Positions 7,028 to 12,762 of a DNA stretch of 12,762 bases are shown one piece after another (the first letter of the stretch is position 1; each line of letters begins with the position of its first letter). The DNA is from Cyanobacteria bacterium OH_CDB_20 (GTDB lineage Bacteria; Cyanobacteriota; Vampirovibrionia; Gastranaerophilales; Gastranaerophilaceae), in contig JAEZIX010000044.1 of NCBI GenBank assembly GCA_023415935.1, positions 1 to 12,762 on the forward strand. The letters run 5' to 3'. The translations under genes and the position numbers were made by a program. The notes under the pieces were generated by a model. The model was not told where the DNA came from and made no database searches. It saw only the letters and a program-made list of their open reading frames with translations.

Positions 7028-8057
7028 GCTTGATGAGAGATATTTGCCTGATGAAGATGGGCAATTTTATAGCTGCAACTGGATTCAATCAGGCATTGTG
7101 TTCTTTCAGCACAAGCTCACAATGTGCTGCTACTGCGGGCATGAAGGCGGCGGGCATGTTATGCTCGGCAATAACTACAAGGGGCAAGAGCTTAACTGGG
7201 ACAGGATTTTTTGGCTCAAAAAAAGATTTAATGATTTCCATAAAAAAGGGCTTATTAATACTAACTGCAAAGGTTGCCCCTATTTGAAGAAAGACAATTG
7301 GGAACTTAATCGTAAGTTCATAGACAGAGTCTACATAAGCCACTGGACATATTGCAATAGTAAGTGTTTTTACTGTTATGCAACTGAGCATCCTGAAGAG
7401 TTTTATAGCGATAAAACTTATTCGGTGCTTCCTATTTTAAAAGATATGATAAAGAAAAAAATTCTAAAACCGGGTGGTGATATTAGTTTTGGCGGCGGAG
7501 AGCCTACTATTTTAACTGAATTTGATGATATTATCAAACTACTTTTAGATAATAAATTCTATAATTTGAGAATTCATACATCAGGGATTAGATATAGCAA
7601 AGTCCTTGAAAAAGGAATTCGTGAAGGCAGGATAAATGTAGTTGTTTCTACTGACGCTGGCTCAGAAGAAGTTTATGAGAAAATTAAACGCGTGAATAAA
7701 TATAGCGAAGTTCGCGAGAATATTAAAAAATACGCAAAAGCTCAGAGAAATAAGACTATTAAAGTTACAAAAGAAGTCCATATGGCAGGGCATTTGATGG
7801 TTGGGTCAAAGTTTATTATCATCCCTGGGGTAAATGACACTATTGAAGAGGTCGAGAGCTGGCTCAGGGAAAACGAAAAAGCAAATGTCCACCGAACGAT
7901 AATAGACTTAGAAGAAAACTGGTACAAAGCTAATAAAGATAATGTCTCTGAACATATCTTTGAACTTGTTGAATATATAAAAAGTCGTTCAAAAGAACTT
8001 AATACAAACTTTGAAATGTATGAAAGGCTCGAGAATCTTACGAAGATAAGAGTTTGA
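7020..8057 (+). CDS. Radical SAM protein E with N-terminal cysteine module and an insertion
   Basis: This 345-residue protein has its radical SAM loop at C112/C116/C119 (CNSKCFYCY) and GGGEPT at 158-163. The auxiliary cysteines are C19, C37, C83 and C86, with C36 and C39 nearby and HEGGG at 41-45. SAM-barrel strands IHTSG, VSTDAG and FIIIPGVND and the terminal DLEENWYKANKDN and EMYERLENL match A and B closely. Two features are its own: a 13-residue acidic N-terminal lead-in and an insertion of about 20 residues at 243-262 (around KVTKEVHMAGHLMVG), where the paralogs have a short loop between barrel elements. The ATG at 7020 lies inside the end of gene D and is preceded by AGAGG. It is the last gene of the operon. 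A weak hairpin follows its stop. The substrate is unknown. Confidence 0.9.
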   Translation: MFKLDERYLPDEDGQFYSCNWIQSGIVFFQHKLTMCCYCGHEGGGHVMLGNNYKGQELNWDRIFWLKKRFNDFHKKGLINTNCKGCPYLKKDNWELNRKFIDRVYISHWTYCNSKCFYCYATEHPEEFYSDKTYSVLPILKDMIKKKILKPGGDISFGGGEPTILTEFDDIIKLLLDNKFYNLRIHTSGIRYSKVLEKGIREGRINVVVSTDAGSEEVYEKIKRVNKYSEVRENIKKYAKAQRNKTIKVTKEVHMAGHLMVGSKFIIIPGVNDTIEEVESWLRENEKANVHRTIIDLEENWYKANKDNVSEHIFELVEYIKSRSKELNTNFEMYERLENLTKIRV

Positions 8058-8082
8058 TTTAAGTTTCATAAATTACTTAAAT
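8057..8082 (+). terminator. Weak AT-rich hairpin after radical SAM operon
   Basis: ATTTAAGT and ACTTAAAT form an 8-base stem with a 10-base loop right at the stop codon of gene E and are followed by the T-rich ATTTTATT. The stem has only two G/C pairs, so it may be an inefficient terminator or a chance pairing. Confidence 0.35.
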
Positions 8083-8137
8083 ATTTTATTAACTATGTGT
8101 CTACTATCCCATTTTAAACTTCCTATAGTAAAATAGA

Positions 8138-9304
8138 ATGGAATATTTGCACGGGTGTAAAAATTTGAAACTGGATTTGAAAAATAAAAAGAGTATAGCT
8201 ATTTTAATAATTATATTAATAGCTTCTATTTTAGCTGTGCTAAAAATAACAGATATTATACAAGCAAATAAATATGGGTATTTTAAACGTTTACCTGATA
8301 TGAATGTGGCACGTGCTGGACATAAAACATTCTTGTTGAGTGATGGAAGAGTTTTAATTATTGGAGGAGATAAAAATAACACTGCAGAAATTTATAATCC
8401 AAATGATAATACTTGCACTATGTGTAAAGATTTGTCAAAGATATTGCATAAAAAAAGTCATATTATATTGATAACCGATGAAGAATTATTTATCCAAGGT
8501 AGCGTAAGCAAAATAACACAAAGCTTGCTATATAATCTTAAAACATCAGAAATTAAAGAACTACCAAGAATGAGGTTCAATAGACTATACAATTATATTA
8601 TTCCATTACCTAATAAAAAGATTTTAATAATTGGAGGTTATGATAAAGACTCTAATAATAAGAATAAGGCACTTATGACTGCTGAGATATATGATCCTAT
8701 ATCAAATAAATTCTATGAAACAAGTAAAGCCAATTACCCGCACTTAAACAAAGGGTCAGAGTTAAAATCAATAGTTTTGCAAAATAATAATGTTTTATTG
8801 CTTGATGGTAACAGATCGGAACTTTTTGATTTTAAAAAAAATAAATTTATGAAGATCGACGATAATATTTCAGGTAAAGTTGTTTATACAGGAATTGATA
8901 AGTTTCTAACCGTCTCCTATAAAGATAAAAAAACTGAGAGGAAATCAACGGTTGTTCTTAATCTTTATAAAATAGACAATTTAAAAATCAAAAAAATTCA
9001 ATCTTTTGAAAGTGTTAAATATCGTAAATATAATTTAATGTCTAGCTCTTTTGTTTCTTATAATAATAAAATCCTAATCACTGGTGGAATAAGAGGAACC
9101 AGTGGAATATGTAGTTGGAGTGGATCTGAAGCCTTTATTTATAATATTGATCAAAATAAACTTATTAAAATCAATAATATGAAAATATCTCGTTTACTGC
9201 ATAATTGTATAAATACCAAGGACCGTAAAATAATTATTAGTGGGGGAATAGGAAATGGTTCACCTTTTGAAACTCGATTAGTAGAAGTTTTTGTTTATAA
9301 TTAG
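8138..9304 (+). CDS. Membrane-anchored kelch-type beta-propeller protein 1
   Basis: The frame from ATG 8138 gives 388 residues. A short basic segment (KNKK) precedes a strong hydrophobic helix (residues 20-35, IAILIIILIASILAVL), a signal anchor that would leave the remainder outside the membrane. The remainder looks like a kelch/galactose-oxidase-type propeller: the blade motif (hydrophobic strand then Gly-Gly, followed by AEIYxP) recurs seven times, as VLIIGG, LFIQGS, ILIIGG, VLLLDG, FLTVSY, ILITGG and IIISGG. This fits seven blades, with 2, 4 and 5 degenerate. The start is uncertain. The paralog at 10628 aligns cleanly from a shared TTG (8165 here), and the DNA upstream differs by a one-base indel, so TTG 8165 may be the true start. 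Such domains usually bind proteins or glycans. No catalytic residues are recognisable. Confidence 0.82.
   Translation: MEYLHGCKNLKLDLKNKKSIAILIIILIASILAVLKITDIIQANKYGYFKRLPDMNVARAGHKTFLLSDGRVLIIGGDKNNTAEIYNPNDNTCTMCKDLSKILHKKSHIILITDEELFIQGSVSKITQSLLYNLKTSEIKELPRMRFNRLYNYIIPLPNKKILIIGGYDKDSNNKNKALMTAEIYDPISNKFYETSKANYPHLNKGSELKSIVLQNNNVLLLDGNRSELFDFKKNKFMKIDDNISGKVVYTGIDKFLTVSYKDKKTERKSTVVLNLYKIDNLKIKKIQSFESVKYRKYNLMSSSFVSYNNKILITGGIRGTSGICSWSGSEAFIYNIDQNKLIKINNMKISRLLHNCINTKDRKIIISGGIGNGSPFETRLVEVFVYN
8165..8374 (+). repeat. Duplicated 210-bp segment, copy 1 (signal anchor and first kelch blade)
   Basis: This segment is repeated in the same direction at 10655-10864 with no gap. The 70 encoded residues differ at only 8 positions. 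Exact DNA runs include 32 bases (8288-8319 against 10778-10809) and a 33-base run over the hydrophobic helix. Similarity drops sharply immediately after the GGDK of blade 1. Confidence 0.9.
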
Positions 9305-9308
9305 TCCT

Positions 9309-9332
9309 TATGGTGGGTTTCAACCCACCATA
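9309..9332. repeat. Perfect palindrome of the GGTGGGTT type, copy 1
   Basis: TATGGTGGGTT-tc-AACCCACCATA is an 11-base perfect inverted repeat with a 2-base centre, five bases after the stop of kelch gene 1. It is G/C-rich against its surroundings. No T-run follows, so it is unlikely to be a simple terminator. A close relative sits at 11891-11910 after kelch gene 2, and weaker ones at 9449-9468 and 10539-10560. It looks like a dispersed palindromic repeat. Confidence 0.75.
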
Positions 9333-9448
9333 CGCCCTACACGCTTTGAGCTTGTTGAATATAAAATATAAAAAATAGTAACTTATGCGATAGGTTAAAT
9401 TTTATTCTGCATTTAATTTAAATTACAAGAAAGTGTCTAATAAATCAG

Positions 9449-9468
9449 TTGGTGAGTTTTAATCCAAT
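9449..9468. repeat. Degenerate relative of the GGTGGGTT palindrome
   Basis: TTGGTGAGTTTTAATCCAAT keeps the outline of the 9309-9332 element (TTGG...GTT-TT-AA.CC..AA) with several mismatches, upstream of the FemAB-like gene. It could be a decayed copy or coincidence. Confidence 0.35.
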
Positions 9469-9528
9469 CTAGTAAGAGCTAAAATATTATGTTTAATTCA
9501 TCAATATTTTAGGGATTATATAATTAAA

Positions 9529-10533
9529 ATGGAAAAATATATAAGTGTTCAAGATCTTCCAACAGACTGGGAGGACAATATCGGTGATAACCTTTATCTC
9601 AAAAAGAATTTTCTTGAAATTGTAGAACAAATCGGTAGTTCAGAGAAATCTTATTATGTGTTTAGAAATTCTCTGGGTCAGATAGATTCCCAATTTTTAA
9701 TAACCAAAACCACAGACAATGATATAGCAATGTTTACCCCTTTCAAGTTGCCGGTTACAATGCATTCTGTTTATTTTCCTTTTACTCTGTCTAAACCCGC
9801 GTGTATATTCGGAGATGAGTCAAAACAAGAGGTTACGGAATTTCTAAAGAGTTTAAAAGGTTATAAAATGGTATTGAATCTTGATGAATCTTGCAAACTT
9901 GATGATTTTTCGCATGGGCTGATTTGTCCTCGCTGTGTTATGCAAGTAAAATGGAATTCTTTTGAAGATTATATGTCTTCATTAAGAGCAGGTTACAGGA
10001 GAAGGTATAAAACCGCCCTTAAGAAATCAAAAGACCTTCGTTTTCGCATTTTAAAGAATAATGAACTAGAATTTACTGAAGAGATGTACGATTTGTATCT
10101 TGATGTTTATAACAACGCCCAGTATAAGCTGGGAAAAGTTTCAATAGACTTTTTCAGGCAAGATTGTTTTGTGGTTTTTGCGCTGGATGATGAAACCGGC
10201 ACGCAAGGTTTTGCCCTGCTGCATAAAAATGGAGAAGAGTTGATATTTGAATTTGTCGGATTGAATAAGAAAAATATATTAAAATACGATACTTACATAA
10301 GAATATTAATTGAAATTGTCAGGTATGGCATCGAGAGAGGTTTTAAGGTTATTGATTTTGGTCAGACAACTGACGATGCAAAACTCAAACTGGGATGCAA
10401 ATATGAGAACCTGTATGTGTTACTTAACCATTCAAATCCAATAATAAATTTGTTATTAAAAAATCTGGTTACTTATATTGAATATAAACCCTTAAACGAA
10501 AACAGTTTTCATGTTTTTAAGGAAAGTTTTTAA
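9529..10533 (+). CDS. FemAB/GNAT-like acyl- or aminoacyltransferase
   Basis: This 334-residue protein fits the FemAB-like, BioF2-type (PF13480-like) GNAT superfamily, whose members transfer acyl or aminoacyl groups, for example onto cell-wall peptides or surface sugars. Evidence is the basic helix after a conserved aromatic segment (YRRRYKTALKKSKDL, 156-170), the second GNAT half with strands GFALLHKNGEELIFEFVG (227-244), the helix around YDTYIRILIEIVRYGIERG (253-271), and the diagnostic FGQTTDDAKLKLGC (277-290) that matches the family's DFG...K..fG pattern. There is no signal peptide, so it is cytoplasmic. The ATG at 9529 has only a weak AGGGA 13 bases upstream. It lies between two kelch paralogs, which may mean it was inserted there or that it modifies the same surface system. 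The exact acceptor and donor cannot be told. Confidence 0.75.
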   Translation: MEKYISVQDLPTDWEDNIGDNLYLKKNFLEIVEQIGSSEKSYYVFRNSLGQIDSQFLITKTTDNDIAMFTPFKLPVTMHSVYFPFTLSKPACIFGDESKQEVTEFLKSLKGYKMVLNLDESCKLDDFSHGLICPRCVMQVKWNSFEDYMSSLRAGYRRRYKTALKKSKDLRFRILKNNELEFTEEMYDLYLDVYNNAQYKLGKVSIDFFRQDCFVVFALDDETGTQGFALLHKNGEELIFEFVGLNKKNILKYDTYIRILIEIVRYGIERGFKVIDFGQTTDDAKLKLGCKYENLYVLLNHSNPIINLLLKNLVTYIEYKPLNENSFHVFKESF

Positions 10534-10538
10534 TCTTA

Positions 10539-10560
10539 ATGGTGATTAAACCCTACCAAT
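10539..10560. repeat. Degenerate relative of the GGTGGGTT palindrome
   Basis: ATGGTGATTAAACCCTACCAAT, six bases after the FemAB-like stop, resembles the 9309-9332 element (TGGT...AAACCC.ACCA) with mismatches in the left arm. The call is weak on its own and gains weight only from the two clear copies nearby. Confidence 0.3.
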
Positions 10561-10594
10561 GATAAAAAAGGAATTAGTAGCCGAGGAGGGTAAT

Positions 10595-10627
10595 ATGCTA
10601 TTATGGAGTTCATATTGTAGAATATAG
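10595..10627 (+). CDS. Possible 10-residue leader ORF before kelch gene 2
   Basis: ATG at 10595 follows one of the best Shine-Dalgarno sequences in the window (GAGGAGGG, 10583-10590) by four bases and encodes MLLWSSYCRI, ending in TAG at 10625-10627. The next codon is the TTG taken as the first possible start of kelch gene 2, in the same frame. It may be a leader peptide that couples translation into the kelch gene, or the true gene start interrupted by a nonsense change. Confidence 0.35.
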   Translation: MLLWSSYCRI

Positions 10628-11890
10628 TTGAATATTTTGTATGGGTGTGGAAATTTGAAACTGGATTTGATAAACAAAAAAAATATAGCTATTTTAATAA
10701 TTATATTAATAGCTTCGATTCTAGCCGTGTTAAAGCTAGTAGATATTATTCCAGCAAGTAAATATGGATATTTTCAGCGTTTACCTGATATGAATGTGGC
10801 ACGTGCTGGGCATAAGTCATTTTTGTTGAGTGATGGAAGAGTTCTCATTATCGGAGGAGATAAATATAATAATGATAAGAATATAATTTTGCCTGAAGAT
10901 AGAAATTGCACAGCTGAAATTTATGACCCTAAAACAAATATGTTTAATTTTATTAAAAATCTAAAAAACGAAATAAAGCCAGATAGTAACGTGGTTTTAA
11001 TAAGAAAAGATAGGCTTTTAATTACAGGTGGATATTCGATTTTAAAAAGAAAAACAAATGTTATAAAAACTGAAAATACAGCCTATATATATGATTTTAA
11101 GGCTAATAAAATAATAAAATTACCAAATATGAACATTCCAAGAATGTCACATTCATCAGTTGTATTAAATGATGGTAGGGTTCTAATTTTAGGAGGCTGT
11201 CATAATTCTTGTAATGGTCCCATCCCAAATAATCATGCTGAAATATATGACCCACAATTAAATAAATTTATTTTACTTAAAAATTCACCTAAATACATAC
11301 ATGGACAAAATACAAATACTGCAATATTGAATACTGGAGAAGTTTTTATTGTTAATCATTCTTTGAAGCAAGGACAAGAAGCTGAAATATTTGATCCAAA
11401 AACGTCAACTTTTAGTGTTTTAAGTGGAAAAATATACACTGATCTAAAACTTCGAAATATTAATTTTAATTATAAAAAGTATTACATTGATAACATAGAA
11501 TTATTAAAAGACGATAAAATAATAATATTTGGTAACTATGACTATCTATTTAACAACATTGCAGTTTTTGACTTACATACAAAAAAATTAAAAAATATTG
11601 GTTCAATGAATATAAAAAAGAGACATAGCTACGAGGTTACTTTATTAAAAGATGGCAATATTTTGATTTCAAATGGATACGTAGGAAGAGCCAATCTGAT
11701 AAAATTAGTAGGTTCAGCTGAATTATTTGACACAAAAAAGATGAGATTCTATAAACTTCCATATAAGCAAGAAAAAAAGTTCTTTGCCAGTGCAATTTTA
11801 TTGAAAAATGGAAATGTTTTAATAACTGGAGGTCGTGTTTATAACTCGGTATATTTAAGGAACTCGATAATTTTTAATTATTCTCCTTAG
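10628..11890 (+). CDS. Membrane-anchored kelch-type beta-propeller protein 2
   Basis: This 420-residue paralog of kelch protein 1 has the same signal anchor (residues 20-35, IAILIIILIASILAVL) and first blade. Seven blade strands can be counted: VLIIGG, LLITGG, VLILGG, VFIVNH, IIIFGN, ILISNG and VLITGG, with AEIYDP or AEIFDP linkers after several. This is consistent with a seven-bladed kelch/galactose-oxidase-like propeller outside the membrane. The second to seventh blades are strongly diverged from protein 1 and it is 32 residues longer. The start is uncertain: TTG 10628 directly follows a short leader frame's TAG, while TTG 10655 is where homology to protein 1 becomes clean and gap-free. 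Lys-rich and Asn-rich codon use matches kelch 1 but is more AT-rich than the radical SAM genes. Binding partner unknown. Confidence 0.82.
   Translation: MNILYGCGNLKLDLINKKNIAILIIILIASILAVLKLVDIIPASKYGYFQRLPDMNVARAGHKSFLLSDGRVLIIGGDKYNNDKNIILPEDRNCTAEIYDPKTNMFNFIKNLKNEIKPDSNVVLIRKDRLLITGGYSILKRKTNVIKTENTAYIYDFKANKIIKLPNMNIPRMSHSSVVLNDGRVLILGGCHNSCNGPIPNNHAEIYDPQLNKFILLKNSPKYIHGQNTNTAILNTGEVFIVNHSLKQGQEAEIFDPKTSTFSVLSGKIYTDLKLRNINFNYKKYYIDNIELLKDDKIIIFGNYDYLFNNIAVFDLHTKKLKNIGSMNIKKRHSYEVTLLKDGNILISNGYVGRANLIKLVGSAELFDTKKMRFYKLPYKQEKKFFASAILLKNGNVLITGGRVYNSVYLRNSIIFNYSP
10655..10864 (+). repeat. Duplicated 210-bp segment, copy 2
   Basis: Direct repeat of 8165-8374 covering the signal anchor and first blade. 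It is gap-free, with 8 amino-acid differences in 70, and similarity drops abruptly at its 3' end. Confidence 0.9.
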
Positions 11891-11910
11891 GGTGGGTTTT
11901 TAACCAACCA
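11891..11910. repeat. GGTGGGTT palindrome, imperfect copy after kelch gene 2
   Basis: GGTGGGTT-ttt-AACCAACC starts on the base after the kelch 2 stop codon and matches the 9309-9332 element except for one arm mismatch. Its equivalent position after both kelch genes suggests it was carried along with the duplicated unit. Confidence 0.6.
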
Positions 11911-11915
11911 ATAAA

Positions 11916-11937
11916 AGAAAAAGTTTTATTATAAAAC
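11916..11937 (-). terminator. Probable terminator of ribH
   Basis: Read on the minus strand, GTTTTA-taa-TAAAAC is a 6-base stem followed by TTTTTCTTTT, starting eight bases after the ribH stop codon. The stem is short and AT-rich, but its place and T tract fit an intrinsic terminator. Confidence 0.5.
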
Positions 11938-11944
11938 GGTAATA

Positions 11945-12412
11945 TTAAACAAGTTTTTTAGTAAGGTTAACCATTTCTAATGCGCCTTTTGCAGCTTCAG
12001 CACCTTTGTTTCCTGCTTTTGTTCCTGCTCTTTCAATTGCTTGTTCAAGGTTATCTGTTGTAAGAACACCAAACATAACAGGTGTAGATGTTTGAAGCGA
12101 AACGTTTGCTATACCTTTTGAAAGTTCCGCTGCAACTAAGTCAAAATGAGCTGTAGAGCCTTTTATTATTGCGCCAAGAGTTATTATTGCGCCATATTTG
12201 CCAGTTTTAGCGGCTTTTTGAGTAATAAGAGGGATTTCAAAAGCGCCAGGAACCCATACTACATCAATATTATCATCTTTTACGCCGTGTCTTTTAAGTT
12301 CGTCAACTGCGCCAGACAATAGTTTTGACCCTATAAATTCATTAAATCTTGATATAACGATACAGTATTTCTCTGTGCCTGCAAGGAATTCACCTTCTAT
12401 TACATTTGGCAT
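11945..12412 (-). CDS. ribH: 6,7-dimethyl-8-ribityllumazine synthase
   Basis: This enzyme condenses 5-amino-6-ribitylamino-uracil with 3,4-dihydroxy-2-butanone 4-phosphate to make the direct riboflavin precursor, in the cytoplasm, usually as a 60-mer or pentamer. The 155 residues match the usual length of about 155. Motifs are RFNEFI (22-27), the substrate-binding VPGAFEIP (54-61), the phosphate-site GSTAHFD (85-91, His89 the catalytic histidine), FGVLTTD (114-120) and ERAGTKAGNKG (127-137, Arg128 binding phosphate). I chose ATG 12412 because AAGGAG lies six to eight bases upstream and the family starts at this position. The in-frame GTG at 12484 would add 24 residues unlike any lumazine synthase. 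No other rib gene is adjacent, so ribH stands alone here. It is divergent from the partial gene at the right edge. Confidence 0.97.
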   Translation of the reverse strand: MPNVIEGEFLAGTEKYCIVISRFNEFIGSKLLSGAVDELKRHGVKDDNIDVVWVPGAFEIPLITQKAAKTGKYGAIITLGAIIKGSTAHFDLVAAELSKGIANVSLQTSTPVMFGVLTTDNLEQAIERAGTKAGNKGAEAAKGALEMVNLTKKLV

Positions 12413-12484
12413 AATATACTCCTTCTGAATATAATCTTGTGTCGCATGCTGTCGAAAGCTCATCGCTTCCGCCACCTTGCTCAC
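12413..12484 (-). other. Unexplained G/C-richer block in the ribH leader
   Basis: The ribH leader (with the adjoining bases to about 12504) is about half G+C by hand count, well above the surrounding AT-rich intergenic DNA. It does not carry the conserved boxes of an FMN riboswitch. It contains a CGACA-gcatg-CGACA direct repeat. It might be a structured leader RNA or a remnant of other sequence. Confidence 0.3.
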
Positions 12485-12504
12485 TTTTTGTAGATGCCAC
12501 TCTC

Positions 12505-12526
12505 AATTTTCGCTATCACGAAAATT
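12505..12526. promoter_or_regulatory. Perfect hairpin-forming inverted repeat upstream of ribH
   Basis: AATTTTCG-ctatca-CGAAAATT is an 8-base perfect inverted repeat with a 6-base loop, in the transcribed leader of ribH if the promoter at 12550-12578 is right. No T-run follows on either strand, which argues against a terminator. It could be an operator or part of a leader structure. Confidence 0.35.
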
Positions 12527-12549
12527 ATTAGGGCAAACTTTATAAAGGC

Positions 12550-12578
12550 ATTTTACATCACAAATAAGAAACTTTAAA
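12550..12578 (-). promoter_or_regulatory. Probable ribH promoter
   Basis: On the minus strand, TTTAAA (12578-12573) and TAAAAT (12555-12550) are spaced by 17 bases. The -10 matches five of six consensus bases and the -35 four. This would give ribH a leader of about 130 bases. Confidence 0.45.
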
Positions 12579-12611
12579 GTTCAGCAATTAAATTTTTACA
12601 TATCATCATTT

Positions 12612-12639
12612 TTGATATCCGGTTAGCGTATTTTATAAA
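12612..12639 (+). promoter_or_regulatory. Probable promoter for the gene at the right edge
   Basis: TTGATA (12612-12617) and TATAAA (12634-12639) are 16 bases apart and lie about 50 bases before the ATG at 12689. Both boxes match four or five of six sigma-70 consensus bases. Confidence 0.5.
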
Positions 12640-12688
12640 TTGAAATTTAAAACTAACATACAAGTTAATAGTCAAGGAGGGTTTTTAT

Positions 12689-12762
12689 ATGAAAATAACA
12701 AACTGGTTTTTCAAGACCAGACTTGGGGCATGCGCACTTTATGCAAGTGTTATTTATATGGT
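12689..12762 (+). CDS. Start of an unidentified gene, cut by the right edge
   Basis: ATG at 12689 follows a strong AAGGAGG (12674-12680) by eight bases, and the frame stays open for 24 codons to the edge. The visible residues (MKITNWFFKTRLGACALYAS...) show a short basic start and then a hydrophobic, aromatic stretch that could be the beginning of a membrane segment or signal peptide. The product cannot be identified from this fragment. Confidence 0.7.
   Translation, partial: MKITNWFFKTRLGACALYASVIYM

Larger units (their letters stand above)
9305..9528. other. Intergenic region between kelch gene 1 and the FemAB-like gene
   Basis: These 224 bases hold a strong palindrome at the left end (9309-9332) and a degenerate relative at 9449-9468, and are otherwise AT-rich. 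A TATAAT at 9519-9524 is only five bases from the FemAB-like ATG and would give an almost leaderless transcript. TTTAAT, 16 bases, then TAAAAT (about 9458-9485) is an alternative but poor promoter. I see no small gene with a ribosome binding site and no RNA gene. Confidence 0.5.

Noticed and set aside
8138..8161. LHGC near the N-terminus of kelch protein 1 as a lipoprotein lipobox
   Set aside because: No hydrophobic stretch precedes the cysteine. The only hydrophobic helix comes after it, and the start itself is uncertain.
9309..9332. The strong palindrome as a CRISPR repeat or plain terminator
   Set aside because: There is no regularly spaced array of identical repeats and no T-run after the stem.
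12413..12484. A 24-residue in-frame N-terminal extension of lumazine synthase from GTG 12484
   Set aside because: ATG 12412 has a good ribosome binding site and gives the normal family length. The extension has no counterpart in lumazine synthases I know.
12413..12600. FMN riboswitch in front of ribH
   Set aside because: None of the conserved FMN-element boxes is visible on the minus strand.

Overview
The window is AT-rich, compactly coded bacterial DNA with frequent TTG and GTG starts. It carries one clear housekeeping gene (ribH, lumazine synthase) at the right, and the rest looks accessory. No gene fixes the taxon. The overall style (AT-rich genes, a cyanobacterial-looking lumazine synthase, large hypothetical proteins) reminds me of gut Melainabacteria/Gastranaerophilales, but this is only an impression and other AT-rich bacteria are possible.

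Layout. (1) 1-912, minus: the 5' part of an unrecognised protein that runs off the left edge. (2) 1128-2123, plus: a cysteine-free, Asn/Thr/Ser/Gly-rich protein with RTX-like glycine/aspartate repeats, followed by a clean hairpin terminator. (3) 2176-3853, minus: a coupled pair, radical SAM protein A followed by a DUF1796-type putative papain-like cysteine peptidase. (4) 3971-8057, plus: four more paralogous radical SAM proteins (B, C, D, E) in one tight operon, divergent from A. (5) 8138-11890, plus: two paralogous membrane-anchored seven-bladed kelch-type propeller proteins flanking a FemAB/GNAT-like acyltransferase, with palindromic GGTGGGTT...AACCCACC elements beside them. (6) 11945-12412, minus: ribH. 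(7) 12689 to the edge, plus: the start of an unidentified gene, divergent from ribH.

The striking part is the five-member radical SAM family. Every member has the CxxxCxxC loop in the middle of the chain, preceded by about 95 residues with four further conserved cysteines (C-x17-C ... C-x2-C) and a constant His/Gly/Trp framework. This looks like an auxiliary iron-sulfur (SPASM-like) module placed at the N-terminus instead of the C-terminus. The members differ in ways that suggest specialisation: C and D have altered glycine motifs and altered C-terminal WYKxN motifs, D has a basic amphipathic N-terminal extension, and E has an insertion. Their substrate cannot be read from the window. The neighbouring DUF1796 protein, FemAB-like transferase and RTX-like and kelch surface-type proteins make modification of a cell-surface or secreted molecule a reasonable but unproven idea.

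A second signal is the kelch pair. It shares a nearly identical 70-residue N-terminal membrane anchor and first blade (62 of 70 residues identical, with exact DNA runs of 32-33 bases) and then diverges strongly. This pattern suggests duplication followed by diversification, or gene conversion of the 5' end.
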